Part shown: positions 21,563 to 33,121 of the stretch, piece by piece
Layout: each line of letters begins with the position of its first letter
How positions within the stretch are numbered: the first letter of the stretch is position 1
Assembly: GCA_003255025.1 (NCBI GenBank)
Contig: QANY01008582.1
Location: 1 to 64,000 of the forward strand
DNA length: 64,000 nucleotides
Source of the DNA: Datisca glomerata
Taxonomy: Eukaryota; Streptophyta; Magnoliopsida; Cucurbitales; Datiscaceae
Reading direction: 5' to 3'
The notes under the pieces: generated by a model
Databases searched by the model: none
Seen by the model: only the letters and a program-made list of their open reading frames with translations
What the model was told of the DNA's origin: nothing
Program-made: the position numbers and the translations under genes

Positions 21563-23740
21563 GGGTTTTTTTGCGGGAGTAGATCCCTAAGTTTTGCTTT
21601 TTGCAGGATTATACCCAAAAAATATTTTTCGTGCAGCCTCTTACTCACATTCCACTGACTTTTTTTTTATTTCCTTCTCTCATTACCCTCCTTATAGCAC
21701 ATAGCCCTCCCCCACACAATTTATCTTCCATCATCATCTCTCCCTTATTCTTTCATAAATTTATTTTTATTTTATTATTTTTTCATAATTCATTTATTTC
21801 ATAATTGTATAATTTTTTCAATTTCAAAAAAATTAAGGTTGAGAGTTAAAATTGAAATTTTATTTTTAAAATTTTCATGGAAAATGGATGAGAATATACT
21901 CGAAATTTGATGAGTTTTGTTAATTTTGGCTTTTGCCCAAGTTTGAGAGAGAAAAACCGTATAGGGAGGATGAATTTTGTTAATTTGATAGGCTTTGCTA
22001 ATTTTGGGATATGATGGGTACACAGACATCATGTAGCCATCATGTAGACTATATGCTGAGAACACTGACATCGTGTACGCTACACAATGAGTACACGAGC
22101 ATTGTGTAGACCTCGTGTTGGTTACACGATAACTACACGAATATCGTATAGCCTACACAATGGCTAAAATGTTGGGAGGAAGAGAATGAATAAAAAGTAG
22201 TGGGTAATGAGTACACGATGGCTACACGATCGCAGTGTAGTCATCGTGTAGTGTACACGATAGTTATATGATCGCAATGTAGACATCGTGTACATTACAT
22301 ATTTAATATATTTAATATTATATATATGTATTTAAATATTAATATTTTTTCTTTATTCCTTCCTCAATATTTTTCTTGCACAATATCAATTCAAATGTCA
22401 AACTATCATACTTCACATTCAATCTCCATATTTTTTAATATTTAAATAAATAAATAAAATTAAATACATTACATGTGTAGTGTGCACGATGACTAACGAT
22501 GACCGTGTAGACATCGTGTACACTACACGATTACTACACTACGATCGTGTACCTATTGCCCACTAGTTTTTATTCATCTCTCCCAATACTTCTCTTACAC
22601 AACATCACATCAAATGTCAAATTATTATTCTTCAACACTCAACCTCTATATTTAACTAAAATTTAAATAAATATATAAAATTAAATACATTACATGTATA
22701 GTGTACACGATGCCTACACTACGATCGTGTGGCCATCGTGTACACTACACTACGGTCGTATAACTATCGTGTACCAATTGCCCACTACTTTTTCTTCATT
22801 CCTCCCCAATACTTTTCTTATACAATATCACATCAAATATCAAATCATTATTCTTTATCACTTAACCTCCATATTTAATTAATATTTAAATAAATATATA
22901 AAATTAAATACATTACATGTGGTGTGCACGATGCCTACACTGCAATCGTGTAGATATCGTGTACACTACACGATGTCTACACTACGATCGTGTAGCCACA
23001 TGTACACTACATGATGACTACACACGATCGTGTAGCCATCGTGTACCTATTGCCCATTACTTTTTCTTCATTCCTCCCCCAATACTTTTCTAACAAAACA
23101 TCACATCAAATGTCAAATCATTCTTTTTCAATACACAATCTCTATATTTAATTAATATTTAAATAAATATATAAAATTAAATATATTACATTTATAGTGT
23201 ACACGATGCCTACAATGGGATCGTGTAGACATCGTGTACACTACATGATGTCTACACTACGATCGTGTAGCCATCATGTACCCAGTGCCGGCTACTTTTT
23301 TCTTCATTATTTCCCCCCAACACTTTAGCCATCGTGTAGGTTACACGATACTCGCGTACCCATCATGCAGCCTACAAGATTGCTATACAATGTCCGTGTA
23401 CCCATCATATAGACTCGTACCCAAAATTCACAAAACCTATAAAAATTAACAAATTCATCTTCCAAAAATAAAATTGCAATGTTAAAAAGTCGACAAAATT
23501 TAACAAAACTCATTTATTGTGTTTAAAATCTGGAAAAAATAGGTTTCTAGGAGAGAGAAATATGAAGATGGAAGATGAAGAGAGAGTGTGTGTGTGTGGG
23601 CCATCATATAAGAAGGGCAATCGGAAAAAAAAGAGAAAAAATGAGTGGAATGTGGACCAGGGGTCAGCGACTGCATAAAAAAACTTTAGGGTCTAATCCT
23701 GTAAAAAGTAAAACCTAGGGGTCTATTCATGCAAAACCCC
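21563..23740. mobile_element. Non-autonomous Mutator-like element with perfect 9-bp target duplication
   Basis: The left end (GGGTTTTTTTGCGGGAGTAG, ATCCCTAAGTTTTGCTTTTT, GCAGGATTATACCC) is matched by the reverse complement of the right end (GGGGTTTTGCATGAATAGAC, CCCTAGGTTTTACTTTTTAC, AGGATTAGACCC) over about 80 bp. The flanks 21554-21562 and 23741-23749 are both TTAATTATT, an exact 9-bp duplication, the hallmark of Mutator-like transposition. The 2178-bp interior has no transposase and is mostly the CATCGTGTA palindrome repeat with a 220-270 bp longer unit. It inserted just upstream of the OB-fold gene, about 200 bp from its start codon. Confidence 0.88.
22020..23410. repeat. CATCGTGTA / TACACGATG repeat cluster 3 with 220-270 bp higher-order unit
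   Basis: The higher-order unit has three parts: a palindrome block (for example CATCGTGTACACTACACGATG core with CTACACTACGATCGTGTAG), then a block reading CCTATTGCCCACTACTTTTT and CTTCATTCCTCCCCAATACT, then AAATGTCAAATCATT and an AT block ending ATATAAAATTAAATACATTA. The AT block recurs at about 22459, 22680, 22903 and 23174, giving spacings of 221, 223 and about 271 bp. The same unit appears at 63285-63955. Confidence 0.88.
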
Positions 23741-23749
23741 TTAATTATT

Positions 23750-24120
23750 CAAATCCATTGATTATTTTACGTCAATTACAAATATGCGGATACATGTCCT
23801 CTCTCATGTTCTAAAAACATGAAAGGGGTTTGTTCCCACTTGGTCCGTCCAATCTAAAAACGGACGGACCAAATTTTGTAAAAAGAAAAGGTAAAAAGAA
23901 AAAAAAGTAAAAAAATGTATTAGATGATCTCGACCGTTATCAAAACAGACTATCAAGATTGCACCAACATAACCCTTTTGTCAGGATCCCAACAAGAGGG
24001 AATTTGCATCCTTATACACTCTCTAGATCACAAACATTCGGTCGATGATTACGTGAGGAGTACAACGTGGTAATTTTCAAATAAAAAATTATTAAGTTAC
24101 GCATGCACTACTATTGTATT
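23750..24120. other. Intergenic stretch with a perfect 11-bp-stem hairpin
   Basis: TTGGTCCGTCC (23840-23850) and GGACGGACCAA (23862-23872) form a perfect inverted pair around an 11-base loop. No gene is seen. Relatives of this hairpin often mark the terminus of small foldback elements, but no partner terminus was found. Confidence 0.5.
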
Positions 24121-24128
24121 TTGGCGTT

Positions 24129-24253
24129 AGGGGTGTTCAAAAGTGTCTCAAACCGATCGAGCCGGAAATGACCAGTTCGGTCGGTTTTCTATATGTGTTC
24201 GGTTCAATTCAGCTCAGAATTTTGGTGGTTATCAAACCATACCAAAACATTAA

Positions 24254-24291
<38 letters not shown>

Positions 24292-24604
24292 AAAATATAA
24301 TTTTATATAAGATATTCAACGAAGCAAGATGCCTAGGCATAATAAGTACGCCTTCTTTAACTAATACATATCATTTAAATTATTTTTTCAATTATTTTAT
24401 TTTATATTATTTTCTTCAATAATACTATTTAAAATTATTATTTTTAATTAATAATACCGAACTGAAGAACCGAACTGAATCGAAACTCATGGTTCAATTC
24501 TTTTAACTTCACGGTTCGGTTCGATTTTATTGCGGAATCAAAGTTTCAGTTCGATTCGAGTTTTCACCAAAAAACCGACCGAACAGAACCGTGAACACTC
24601 ATAT
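24129..24604. mobile_element. TTCGGTTCGG-type MITE, complete copy
   Basis: The left end AGGGGTGTTCA and right end TGAACACTCATA are inverted. The flanks TTGGCGTT (24121-24128) and TCGGCGTT (after 24604) match at 7 of 8 positions, consistent with an 8-bp hAT-type duplication. The interior repeats CGGTTCGGTT and its complement toward a central AT core that includes a TA microsatellite (about 24258-24289). Confidence 0.75.
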
Positions 24605-25619
24605 TCGGCGTTAATATTAAAATTTGCTAGACCATGCTCTAGTAAATCATTTGTCTATATCTCAGTCCAAATTTAACATAAAAAATTTAAATCAAAACAT
24701 GACTTAGTTATTTCTCCTAAAAATAGCAAATTTCGTTAAAAAAACAAGAGTCATAATTTCGTTTTTTCTTTTCTCAATCGGCTTTTTTTTTGCTTTTTTA
24801 TGAATTGACGACTACGAGCACAAACCATATGGTCTAAAACGTACTGTACTCCATTTTTCTAGAGGAAATTTCTAAAGTGCATGGACTGTATTGTACAGGC
24901 AATTAATCGTTAGATCATATCTTGCTGACTTCACAATAGATAATTCAATGGTAATTTAAGTCCTGTACGGTAGAATCCATATAAGATAGCATGACTCTTT
25001 TTTAGATATGGGTAGAAAGATATGAGCAATTTAAGGTCTGATGAGTTCAATTCCTTCTCAAAAGCTTATTTTATCAGAAAGGAATAAATCATTCTTTGAG
25101 TTATCTTCTTTCAATCTTTCTTTCCTAAGCGTGAGCTTGCCTCTTTGTTTTAGTCAAGTTCAGAGAAAGAAATTAAAGTGATGAATGAATGCACAGAATT
25201 TGAATGAAAATGAAGCGTATGGATGGCATCATCAGTTTAAATTTTTGGACTGGGAAATTGACTTCTAGACTACAGTTTAACGAAATATTTCGATTAGAAC
25301 GCGGTGAAAAAATCTAAATCGAAAGGTCAACTACAAACAAAATATGTTTAGCACATATGTTAAGTTAGACATTAAAAAGATTTGAACCAACAAGAACAAA
25401 ATTAATGATCTTGTACTAAGCTACTGTAGCCAGAAATGATGTCAAACTGTTATTCTCATCCCATCCTTCGTAGTATGAAAAACATAAATTCATTTGGATA
25501 AGTATGATTAATAATTTGTAATAGACCTGTGAAATACCAGTCTGATTACAAAGGCATTAATCTGTTATCACATAAATTATTAGCAGTAGTAAAGCTCTTT
25601 ATATAAATCTGTGGTGTAT
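24605..25619. other. Intergenic region downstream of the aminotransferase gene
   Basis: AT-rich; no coding region or element terminus was recognised. The first few hundred bases below 25620 presumably hold the 3' untranslated region of the minus-strand aminotransferase, but I see no decisive polyadenylation context. Confidence 0.4.
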
Positions 25620-28600
25620 TTAAAATAGTCTAGCATGCCTTTCACAGAAAGATTTTATCCTACCGAAAGCTTCTTCAAGCGAGGAGGGATCGACGGCAAA
25701 TGTAATTCGGAGCCAATTCTTAAGCCCTACCGCTGTTCCTGCAAAAACAAATCAACTCTGGTTTGTTAGAAATGAAAAATAATGAAATTTGCATAATTTG
25801 AGTTCGAATTTCGGGTTCTGACCTGGAAGAATGATCACAGATTCCTCTTTGGCTAACTTGAAACAGAAATCAATATCGTCGATGATATCTTCGAGAAGTT
25901 CAAGATGCAATCTCACCTGCAATAGATTATAGATAGATGAGCAACATGATCATATCTCCGTAAGAACCTCAATAAGGAGAAATTCGATTATTTTCTTTAC
26001 CATCACTGCCATTGAACCCTCGGGTTTATGTGGACATGTTATACAGGGGGTCTCTTTTATCCGAATCCAACAAATTTCTGACGTTTGTTTTAGTATATTA
26101 ATCATTTTCTTGAAGAAAACCTCATCTGTTTGCTCCAAGATACGAGGAACTGCCGCCTATAACATCAGAACCACCCTCTCATGAGTAAATTTGGCCAACA
26201 AATCATTTTTTCATATCAGCTTAAAATGTGAGAACGTTTCAAGATAAGCTGAGCTTCTTAATTCATACATTATGCGAAGATTTCTGGCACTTAATCATAT
26301 GTTTTCATTCTTTATCATTCAATATTATGTTCGATTTTGAATATATTCATTGCATAAAAAATTGCTCAAGTACTAAAAGCATGTAAGATAAACGAACCTG
26401 AATGAAGGTTGCAGGACCACCCAAAATATCGAAATACTTCTTGATACGTTCCACGATCTACATAGCAAACACAGTAATATGGATTAGCAAGATGATTATA
26501 TTTTCGTTATTGGGTGGCTCGTTTTGTTTATATTATCAGAAAAACAGATATTTACTTTTGAACAAGAGAGAGAACCTTGGGATTCCGAAACATGCCACAG
26601 GGATCGGTTGTGACAAACCAACCAAGACGCCATCCTGGGACAATCCATCTCTTCGAAAGAGATCCGAGAGTGAGAACAGGAACAGTCGACCCAAAAACTC
26701 CCATTGGCACAAAAGGTTTGCTTCCAAAAGCAAGATGTCCATAAACTTCATCAGCCACTACAACTGTTCTTAATTTTTCAACAGTTTCTGCAATCTAAAT
26801 ACAATAAGCAAATCACATAATTAGTCCCACTGTTTACTTTTTTTTCCCCAATTATCTAATCATAAAGTAGTACAAACCTTCTTCAAATGCTCATAACTGT
26901 ATACGTTCCCACAAGGATTCCCGGGATTGATAATAACCAATGCGATCGTGTTTTGATCTGCAAGAGCTTCAAGTGAATCAAGATCAACCTCCCAACCTCT
27001 CTGAGGGATCAAATCGTAATATCGCACTTCGAGATTTCTAAATGAAGCACAAAGTTGGTAGATAGGGAAACCAGGCCTCGGAAGCAAGATGTTGGCAGAA
27101 GGGCGAGCAAGCATTGCCAAAGCAACATCAATTGCTTGTGTACAACCGGATGTTACAAAAACATCATCCGCTGTCAACTGGTATGGAAGGTCACGCGATA
27201 GGTATTCAGCAATCGAACTGTTTAAGTAAATTCACAGAGTTAGTAAATTTATTGATTTTCAAATCAATACAAAATAACACAAAATGTGACAATTCAGATT
27301 ATAGAAGGAGTTAAGACAGCTGCCGAATAAGATATAGTAGACTAGACTGCCATTAGAGATCGGCTCTCGACTAGGGGAGGCTGCTCTTTCTGGGTATTTT
27401 CCAGAAACAAGACTATAGTTCATATAGACACAATAGACAACCAATAAAGAAATTCCATCACTTCTCCTAAAGCAAAACCCAGAGAAAATAGTTTCAAATA
27501 AATTGAATTGTTTTCCTAATGTGAAGTCAACTCGCTCTGTTCATAGTCACACTCTTTGCCTCCATGTACTCCGAGTTTAGATATCTACAAATTCCCCTTT
27601 CTGACAAAAAATGGTCCTGACTCCTGACTTAGAGAGAGAGAGACTTCTAATACAACTGAAAAGTCCCAACTTATGAGTCAAGTCTAATATATTATTAGTC
27701 ATAAACTCATAATATATAACTTGTGTTATATTGGACATAAAGTCAATAACCAAATGAGAACACATTGAAATTAAAGCTACCCATTATCTCACTTTTGACT
27801 GCAACTTTAACTCTTACAAAAGTAGAACTTTTTCGAGCTAGATTATTGGAAGGGAACCCACAATTTCTTAATGGATTACAGGAGAGAAGCTAAATCAAAC
27901 CCGATACCAACATTAACTGTCTTATTTACCAGTTTGAACTCTGCTAAATTATTTGAGTAACTCTAAAAATGGAAACAAAAATTAGCAGAAAATTGTATCT
28001 TAATTTAGAAAAAAAAAGTAGGGGAGAAAGAGAACAGCGATAAATAATTGTCCATTCGTAGAACAAATTCAAGAGCTTGGAATCAAGTGAAAGAAAAGTT
28101 CAAATTGAGAGAGCGAGAGCGAGAGTTCCAATTCCATTACAATATCAGAAAGTAATCGAATAATCATACATTCAGAATTAATGCCAAATTATAGAGTAAC
28201 CCATTCTCATGCAACTCAAGAAGTATCAATTTCAGTTAAATTAGCAACTAAAAAATTACCGAATTGAGAAGAGAACCGACAATTTAAATTTTGAAAAAAA
28301 AAAACAGATATAGATTTCAATAACAACAAGAAACCAAAAAAAAAAGAAACAGAACAAATCAACAAATAAAAAAAAAACAAAAACTACCTTCGGGTTTGAG
28401 GAAGCCCAACAGTGGGAGCATAGCCGTTGAAAATCTGAGATTGAAGAGAATCAACAACAGCTTCTTCAGCGACATGGGTAGTATGGAAGCAAGAATAAGC
28501 AGAAGGGTCACCAATGCCCAAAGAAATCACTCTCTTCTTCTCATTCTCATCAATGTTTTGAATCAGCAGACTCAGAATGCCTTTAATGGTGATTGTCGAA

Positions 28601-28662
28601 GTTGAAACCGTTTCCATTTCACTGTCCGCAGCTCCGTTTTCCATTTTCCCTTTGCTTTCCAA
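25620..28662 (-). CDS. Tyrosine/nicotianamine aminotransferase-like protein (class-I PLP aminotransferase)
   Basis: Seven exons join in phase with GT-AG introns: 28662-28388, 27217-26878, 26794-26576, 26457-26398, 26156-26001, 25916-25823, 25738-25620, giving 420 residues. Domain text in order: [67 protein letters not shown] (Asn192, binds the cofactor ring), [12 protein letters not shown] (Asp220 and Tyr223), [16 protein letters not shown] (Lys253, Schiff-base lysine) and [10 protein letters not shown] (Arg392, substrate carboxylate). All key residues are present and length is normal. The family transfers an amino group from tyrosine or nicotianamine to a 2-oxo acid; it feeds tocopherol, plastoquinone or phytosiderophore-like pathways. 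The N-terminus has no obvious transit peptide, so a cytosolic enzyme is likely. The exact substrate cannot be read from sequence. Confidence 0.92.
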
Positions 28663-28960
28663 ATTGGGGAGTTTTTTTTCGTGGAAATTTAGAAGGGCCC
28701 GAATTGGGTGTTGGAATTTTGGGGATTTTCGGATTGTTAGTTGAGAGAGAGAGAGAGATGAGGGAAAAAATGAAGGAAGAGAGTCAGATAAATGCAGTGG
28801 CGGGCGTGTGGTTGAATTTCATGCACAAAGACCACACGTTCAAAGCTTGAAGCTGCTCTGCTTCTGCATGCAAACAAAATAGACTTATGTATATACATAT
28901 ATATGTTTGCGTTTCATAAAAATGTATATGCTTTGATCCGGGTCTTCGTAGCACAATAGA
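28663..28960 (-). promoter_or_regulatory. Upstream region of the aminotransferase gene
   Basis: A TATA-like run (minus strand ATATATATGTATATACATAA, about 28905-28885) lies about 230 bp above the start codon. A GA microsatellite near 28744-28760 would fall in the 5' untranslated leader, as is common in plant leaders. The TGCATGCA palindrome near 28868 resembles an RY element. The assignment is by position only. Confidence 0.3.
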
Positions 28961-29120
28961 GTAGGTGTGTAAGTCACACAGTTGAAACCGATAAAATCAT
29001 CTGAACCGAACCGTTAGATATTTTTATATAAATGATTTGATGCAGTTTTAAAAATATAAAATTCTTACGGTTCGGTTTGAACTACGATTTCTGTGAATAA
29101 ACTAAACCGTACTCCCATGT
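28961..29120. repeat. TTCGGTTCGG-type MITE fragment
   Basis: GAACCGAACCGTTAG and CTTACGGTTCGGTTTGAAC face each other around an AT core. The termini are worn away. Confidence 0.45.
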
Positions 29121-29199
29121 CTAAGATAAAATTGTCAACTCCTAGCCTCCCCTCCAACACTTACCATTCTTGATCTTGCGCAGCCTCCCCAACCCTTTC

Positions 29200-29370
29200 C
29201 ACTTCTTCGTTCTCTCTGTTTCTGTCTTCCCTCCATCTCTCTTTATTGTCTCTCTCTCTTCTCTCTCTCTTTTCTCCATCTCCACGGTCTCTCTCTCTTC
29301 GCTTCATCTATTCATTGTCTCTCTCTCTCTTCGCTCCATCTATTCATTGTCTCTCTCTGCTCCATATGCT
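29200..29370. repeat. CT-rich low-complexity tract
   Basis: Repeated CTCTCTCT blocks alternate with CGCTCCATCTATTCATTGT, present at about 29321 and 29333-29352 with a near copy at 29301, a short imperfect tandem array. The plus-strand open frame across it (29170-29517) is low-complexity and not a recognisable protein. Confidence 0.6.
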
Positions 29371-29749
29371 TTCTTTGTTTTCCATCTGTTATTTGATCCG
29401 TCGAAGGTAAAGAAGATGAAGATTTTATGCTCGATTTTGACAAATTCAAGCTTGCGACTACTGTTAGTGGGAGGAAAAAATGTAGAATCGAAGCTTACGG
29501 CTACTGAACAACTCTAGCTCGTTTAGGACTTGTTCATATAGTAGTGGTCTATGTTCTCTCTTTTCTCTTTTTGTATTGTTCGGATTTTTTAGGGTTAGGG
29601 TTTGATTTTTTAGCATCCCCTCCATTGTAAATTTTGAATATGAATACATACTCTTACTCATCTCATTTTTCATTAGATATTGCAAGAATGTTAGGGTTTG
29701 CTTCTGATATGTGTCTGTGATTTGTTTGATTGAATACTGAAGGCTGAGA

Positions 29750-29940
29750 GATTTTTTTGCAATTATTGAACAAACCGCAAACCGATCGAGCCGAATCGTT
29801 ATTCAATGGTTTGGTGTGGCCCGATTTTCATTCTTATAATGGTTCGGTTCGGTTTATAAAATAAAAAATTTAATTTTTCGGTTCGATTCAATTTAGACTC
29901 CTAAATCAAATCAAACCGAACCGCCCTACAAAAGTGTAAT
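29750..29940. repeat. TTCGGTTCGG-type MITE fragment
   Basis: GCAAACCGATCGAGCCG on the left and GGTTCGGTTCGGTTT plus CAAACCGAACCGCC on the right show the same family as 24129-24604, truncated at the ends. Confidence 0.5.
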
Positions 29941-30943
29941 TCCTCTTATTTTGCTAGAAAAATCTTAAGTCTCTACTTAAACTTTTAGCATGATTTCAAT
30001 CAATTTCTTTATTTCTTTTAAAAGAAATTCTTTAGCATTTACTCCTCAAGTAAACATTAAAAAATGATGATATGTGCTAATGACTTTGCATGTTAAATGT
30101 ATAGCTAAAATGTTTCAAGTAGTATATATGTCTCATATGAGTGACAAATATATCAGCGTGGTTGAAATGTGAATAAAAAAAAATGAATGATTGTGTAATG
30201 ATTGAGAGTGAGAGTGATATGTATCCTTAACACATATGTATCAAAATTTGGTTTACGCATATTTAATTTCAGTACATATACCAAAATACACACTAACCGT
30301 ATAGTGATTATATAGTACACATGTTGTTCTTCTTTTTGTGCATCATTGATTAAACGAGATAAAAAAGGGAATTAGGTAGAAAAATGGAGAGAAAAGCAAA
30401 TCACTTGGCCATAAAAAAATCACTTGGACCTATATTACTATCGACAATGACATGACTTTCTTATTGCAAAGTTTAGACTCAACCCCATAGTGGAGAGTTT
30501 CAACACAATAGTATTCTTCATTATGCGTTGCTTGGCTAAAACAAAACCTTATTTCTCTATCATTAAATTAAAGGTTGGCAAGTGTACTACCAAACAAGCA
30601 GAAGAAGAAGCTAAAACGGACATGGTAAAGGTTACGTTACTTCTACGACGAGCCATATCGTTCTTGGTCACATAATTCTTGACAAATAAAAACTAATTCA
30701 TGGTATTATGTCAAGATCATATCAATCTTTAGTGTCTAATCTCTGACTTAATTATGTACATATTTAAGTGAGTAACTTATGAGTTATATGGTTATAAATA
30801 TTGCAGTTATCCCCATGGATCGTGGCTAGTTGGTCAGTTCAAAAATATGAGAGAGTCGCATGCTCACAAGTTAACTTTTGGGTTGAGAATATCATATAGC
30901 ACACAATTCTAATATCATAGTCAAATCCAAGTTTATTCAATAA

Positions 30944-31536
30944 GGTTTCGTTTGGTAGTTAGGATAATATTGGATAGTATTGTACTAAATCTATCAGATT
31001 TAACTGTACTGTATGAATTAGATTAAATAGTGCAGTTTAATGTTTGGTGCTATATCGGTAAAAAACTATACCACTAGTATACTGTTTGGTACATGATAAT
31101 ACAAGATTATAAAATTATTTATCATCATTTATTTATGAAGCTACATGTTATTTACATTTCCGATCACAAACAAAAATATTTCATATTTTCAAGTTTACAA
31201 TACATTTCATTATTAAAACTTCTTTAAAATACATATAAAATAATATTAATAGATACATTCAATTATTAAATAAAATGTGAATATTATATAATTAAAATTT
31301 CATAAGTAAAATATTCTTTCAATCTTATTAATAGGAGGATTTGAAATATTTTTCTGTCTGTTAGTCTCATCGAGTCCCATTGATGGGGGTCATATTAGTT
31401 ATTACGGAGGTATGAGGACTATTTAGTTTGACCGTATCAGTTAATTCAGACAAACTGTCAAGCCAAATGTAGGACAATACTAAAATAGTACTGTACAGTT
31501 TTTAGTACTATCCAATATTGGCAGCCAAACAAGGCC
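30944..31536. mobile_element. MITE, PIF/Harbinger-like (593 bp), TAA target duplication
   Basis: The left end GGTTTCGTTTGGTAGTTAGG then ATAATATTGGATAGTATTGT matches the reverse complement of the right end, GGCCTTGTTTGGCTGCCAAT then ATTGGATAGTACT. The element is bordered by TAA at 30941-30943 and 31537-31539, the 3-bp TTA/TAA duplication of PIF/Harbinger elements. No coding region inside. Confidence 0.7.
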
Positions 31537-32975
31537 TAAGTCTCCAATTTAATTCAGGTTATACGAGTCTAGGTCTAGGGTTTTCTGACTCACGACATGT
31601 TAGGTTTGAATTCAAATGAAATGAGATGTTGGCTGGCTCTCTAACTCATAGCTTGGTGTATGATGAATTCGAGTGAAGCGAACCAACGGTTATCCGACTC
31701 ATGGTAAGATGTGTAGTGAATTCGGGTGAATCTTGTCGACGTGTATATGAATGATGATCTGATTTGTAATAAATGAGATTGTTGAGATTGAGAAGACCAA
31801 ATACTACCCAACAATAAATAAAAGTGAAATTCTTTACCGTTAAAGTTAAACCTTATAATAAAATGCAACTTTAAAGTAATTTTCAACTTCATCCACAATT
31901 TCTTTATAATTAACTTATGTGAGAGAACATAAAAAAATTTGAGGGAGAAAATAAGGTATGGTCGGTATTAATTCTCTTTTAATTATAATTGCTATTTTGT
32001 AATATCTATTTTCAAATTCTTTTGTGTGATTGGAGAGTGAGAAAGCTTAGATTGAACGTGGGCTTCTTCTACCCATGAAAATCCATGAAAGTGGAAAAAG
32101 ATCCCATGTAATTATAAAATTTTAGTCTCTCTTTTCTTCCATTTTTTATTTGTTTATATTTGTTTCTTTCTGAATATTATTTATGTAATCTTTGTAACTT
32201 AGTCATTTATGAGTTTGAAAGCCACAAATAAAACAAATGGGTTATCCAAAATTTTGAAATGAAAAATCAATTGCACAATTTTCAACTTTCTTAAATTTCC
32301 AAAACATGTGTGTTTGAAAAATTAATAATTTTAGACTAGTTAAACTAGTAATATATACTACTTTATATATTAGGGTCTGGGTCAGTCTATTCAAATCAGA
32401 CACAAGACCTAGAAATTATTAGTAAAAACAATGACCATATGAAAATATTATTTTCATAACTCATTAAATCAGTAATAGTAATAATAAAAAAGGATAAAAT
32501 GTAATTTATACCCTTACAATATGATCCTCATAATTTTAAGTATTATTAGTTTAGTCTCTATAGTTTAGGCCATTTGTCGATTTGGTATCTATATATAATT
32601 AGTTTGTCTTGTAGTATCTTTTTATTTTATCCTTAGAGATTAAATGTTTTGATTTTTTTAGTTTCGTTGACTCGTGATTATAAAATAATTACCTTAACAT
32701 ATATATATATATATCAACACACATAAAATGTGTATTTAATATCAAACTAGCTACTACCAAATTTTATCTCTTATCTCATGATGTATCTAACTTCCTAAGT
32801 TATAGTTTGTCCAATTTTGGGAGTTTAATTTTGGTGGAATTTGGTGATTCAAATTCCTTAGAGATTCAATTTTCTATTTTGTGGAGTAAATTATTAAGAT
32901 AAGATACTATGTGAATATATTGAGTGTTGTACATACTTCTTAATTCTATATAAAGGAAATATGTTTTTTTAGAGT

Positions 32976-33121
32976 CTGTGAAGTTTTGGTTTAGCATTCG
33001 AAGCCTCTACTTCAACAAATGATGAAATGTGACTCCATCCTAAAAGCACTGTGAAGTTTTGGTTTAGCGTTCGAAGCCTCTACTTCAACAAATGATAAAA
33101 TGTGACTCCATCCTAAAAGCA
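32976..33121. repeat. 73-bp tandem duplication
   Basis: CTGTGAAGTTTTGGTTTAGC starts at 32976 and again at 33049, and the two 73-bp units differ at only two bases that I can see (CATTCG/CGTTCG and GATGAAA/GATAAAA). It is a recent local duplication in non-coding DNA. Confidence 0.9.

Noticed and set aside
22020..23410. CRISPR-like array, suggested by short palindromic repeats
   Set aside because: The context is a plant nuclear genome, spacing is irregular, repeats lie inside a bounded transposon and there are no cas genes.
29170..29517. Plus-strand 115-residue frame made mostly of Ser, Leu and Phe
   Set aside because: Translation of a CT-rich low-complexity tract.
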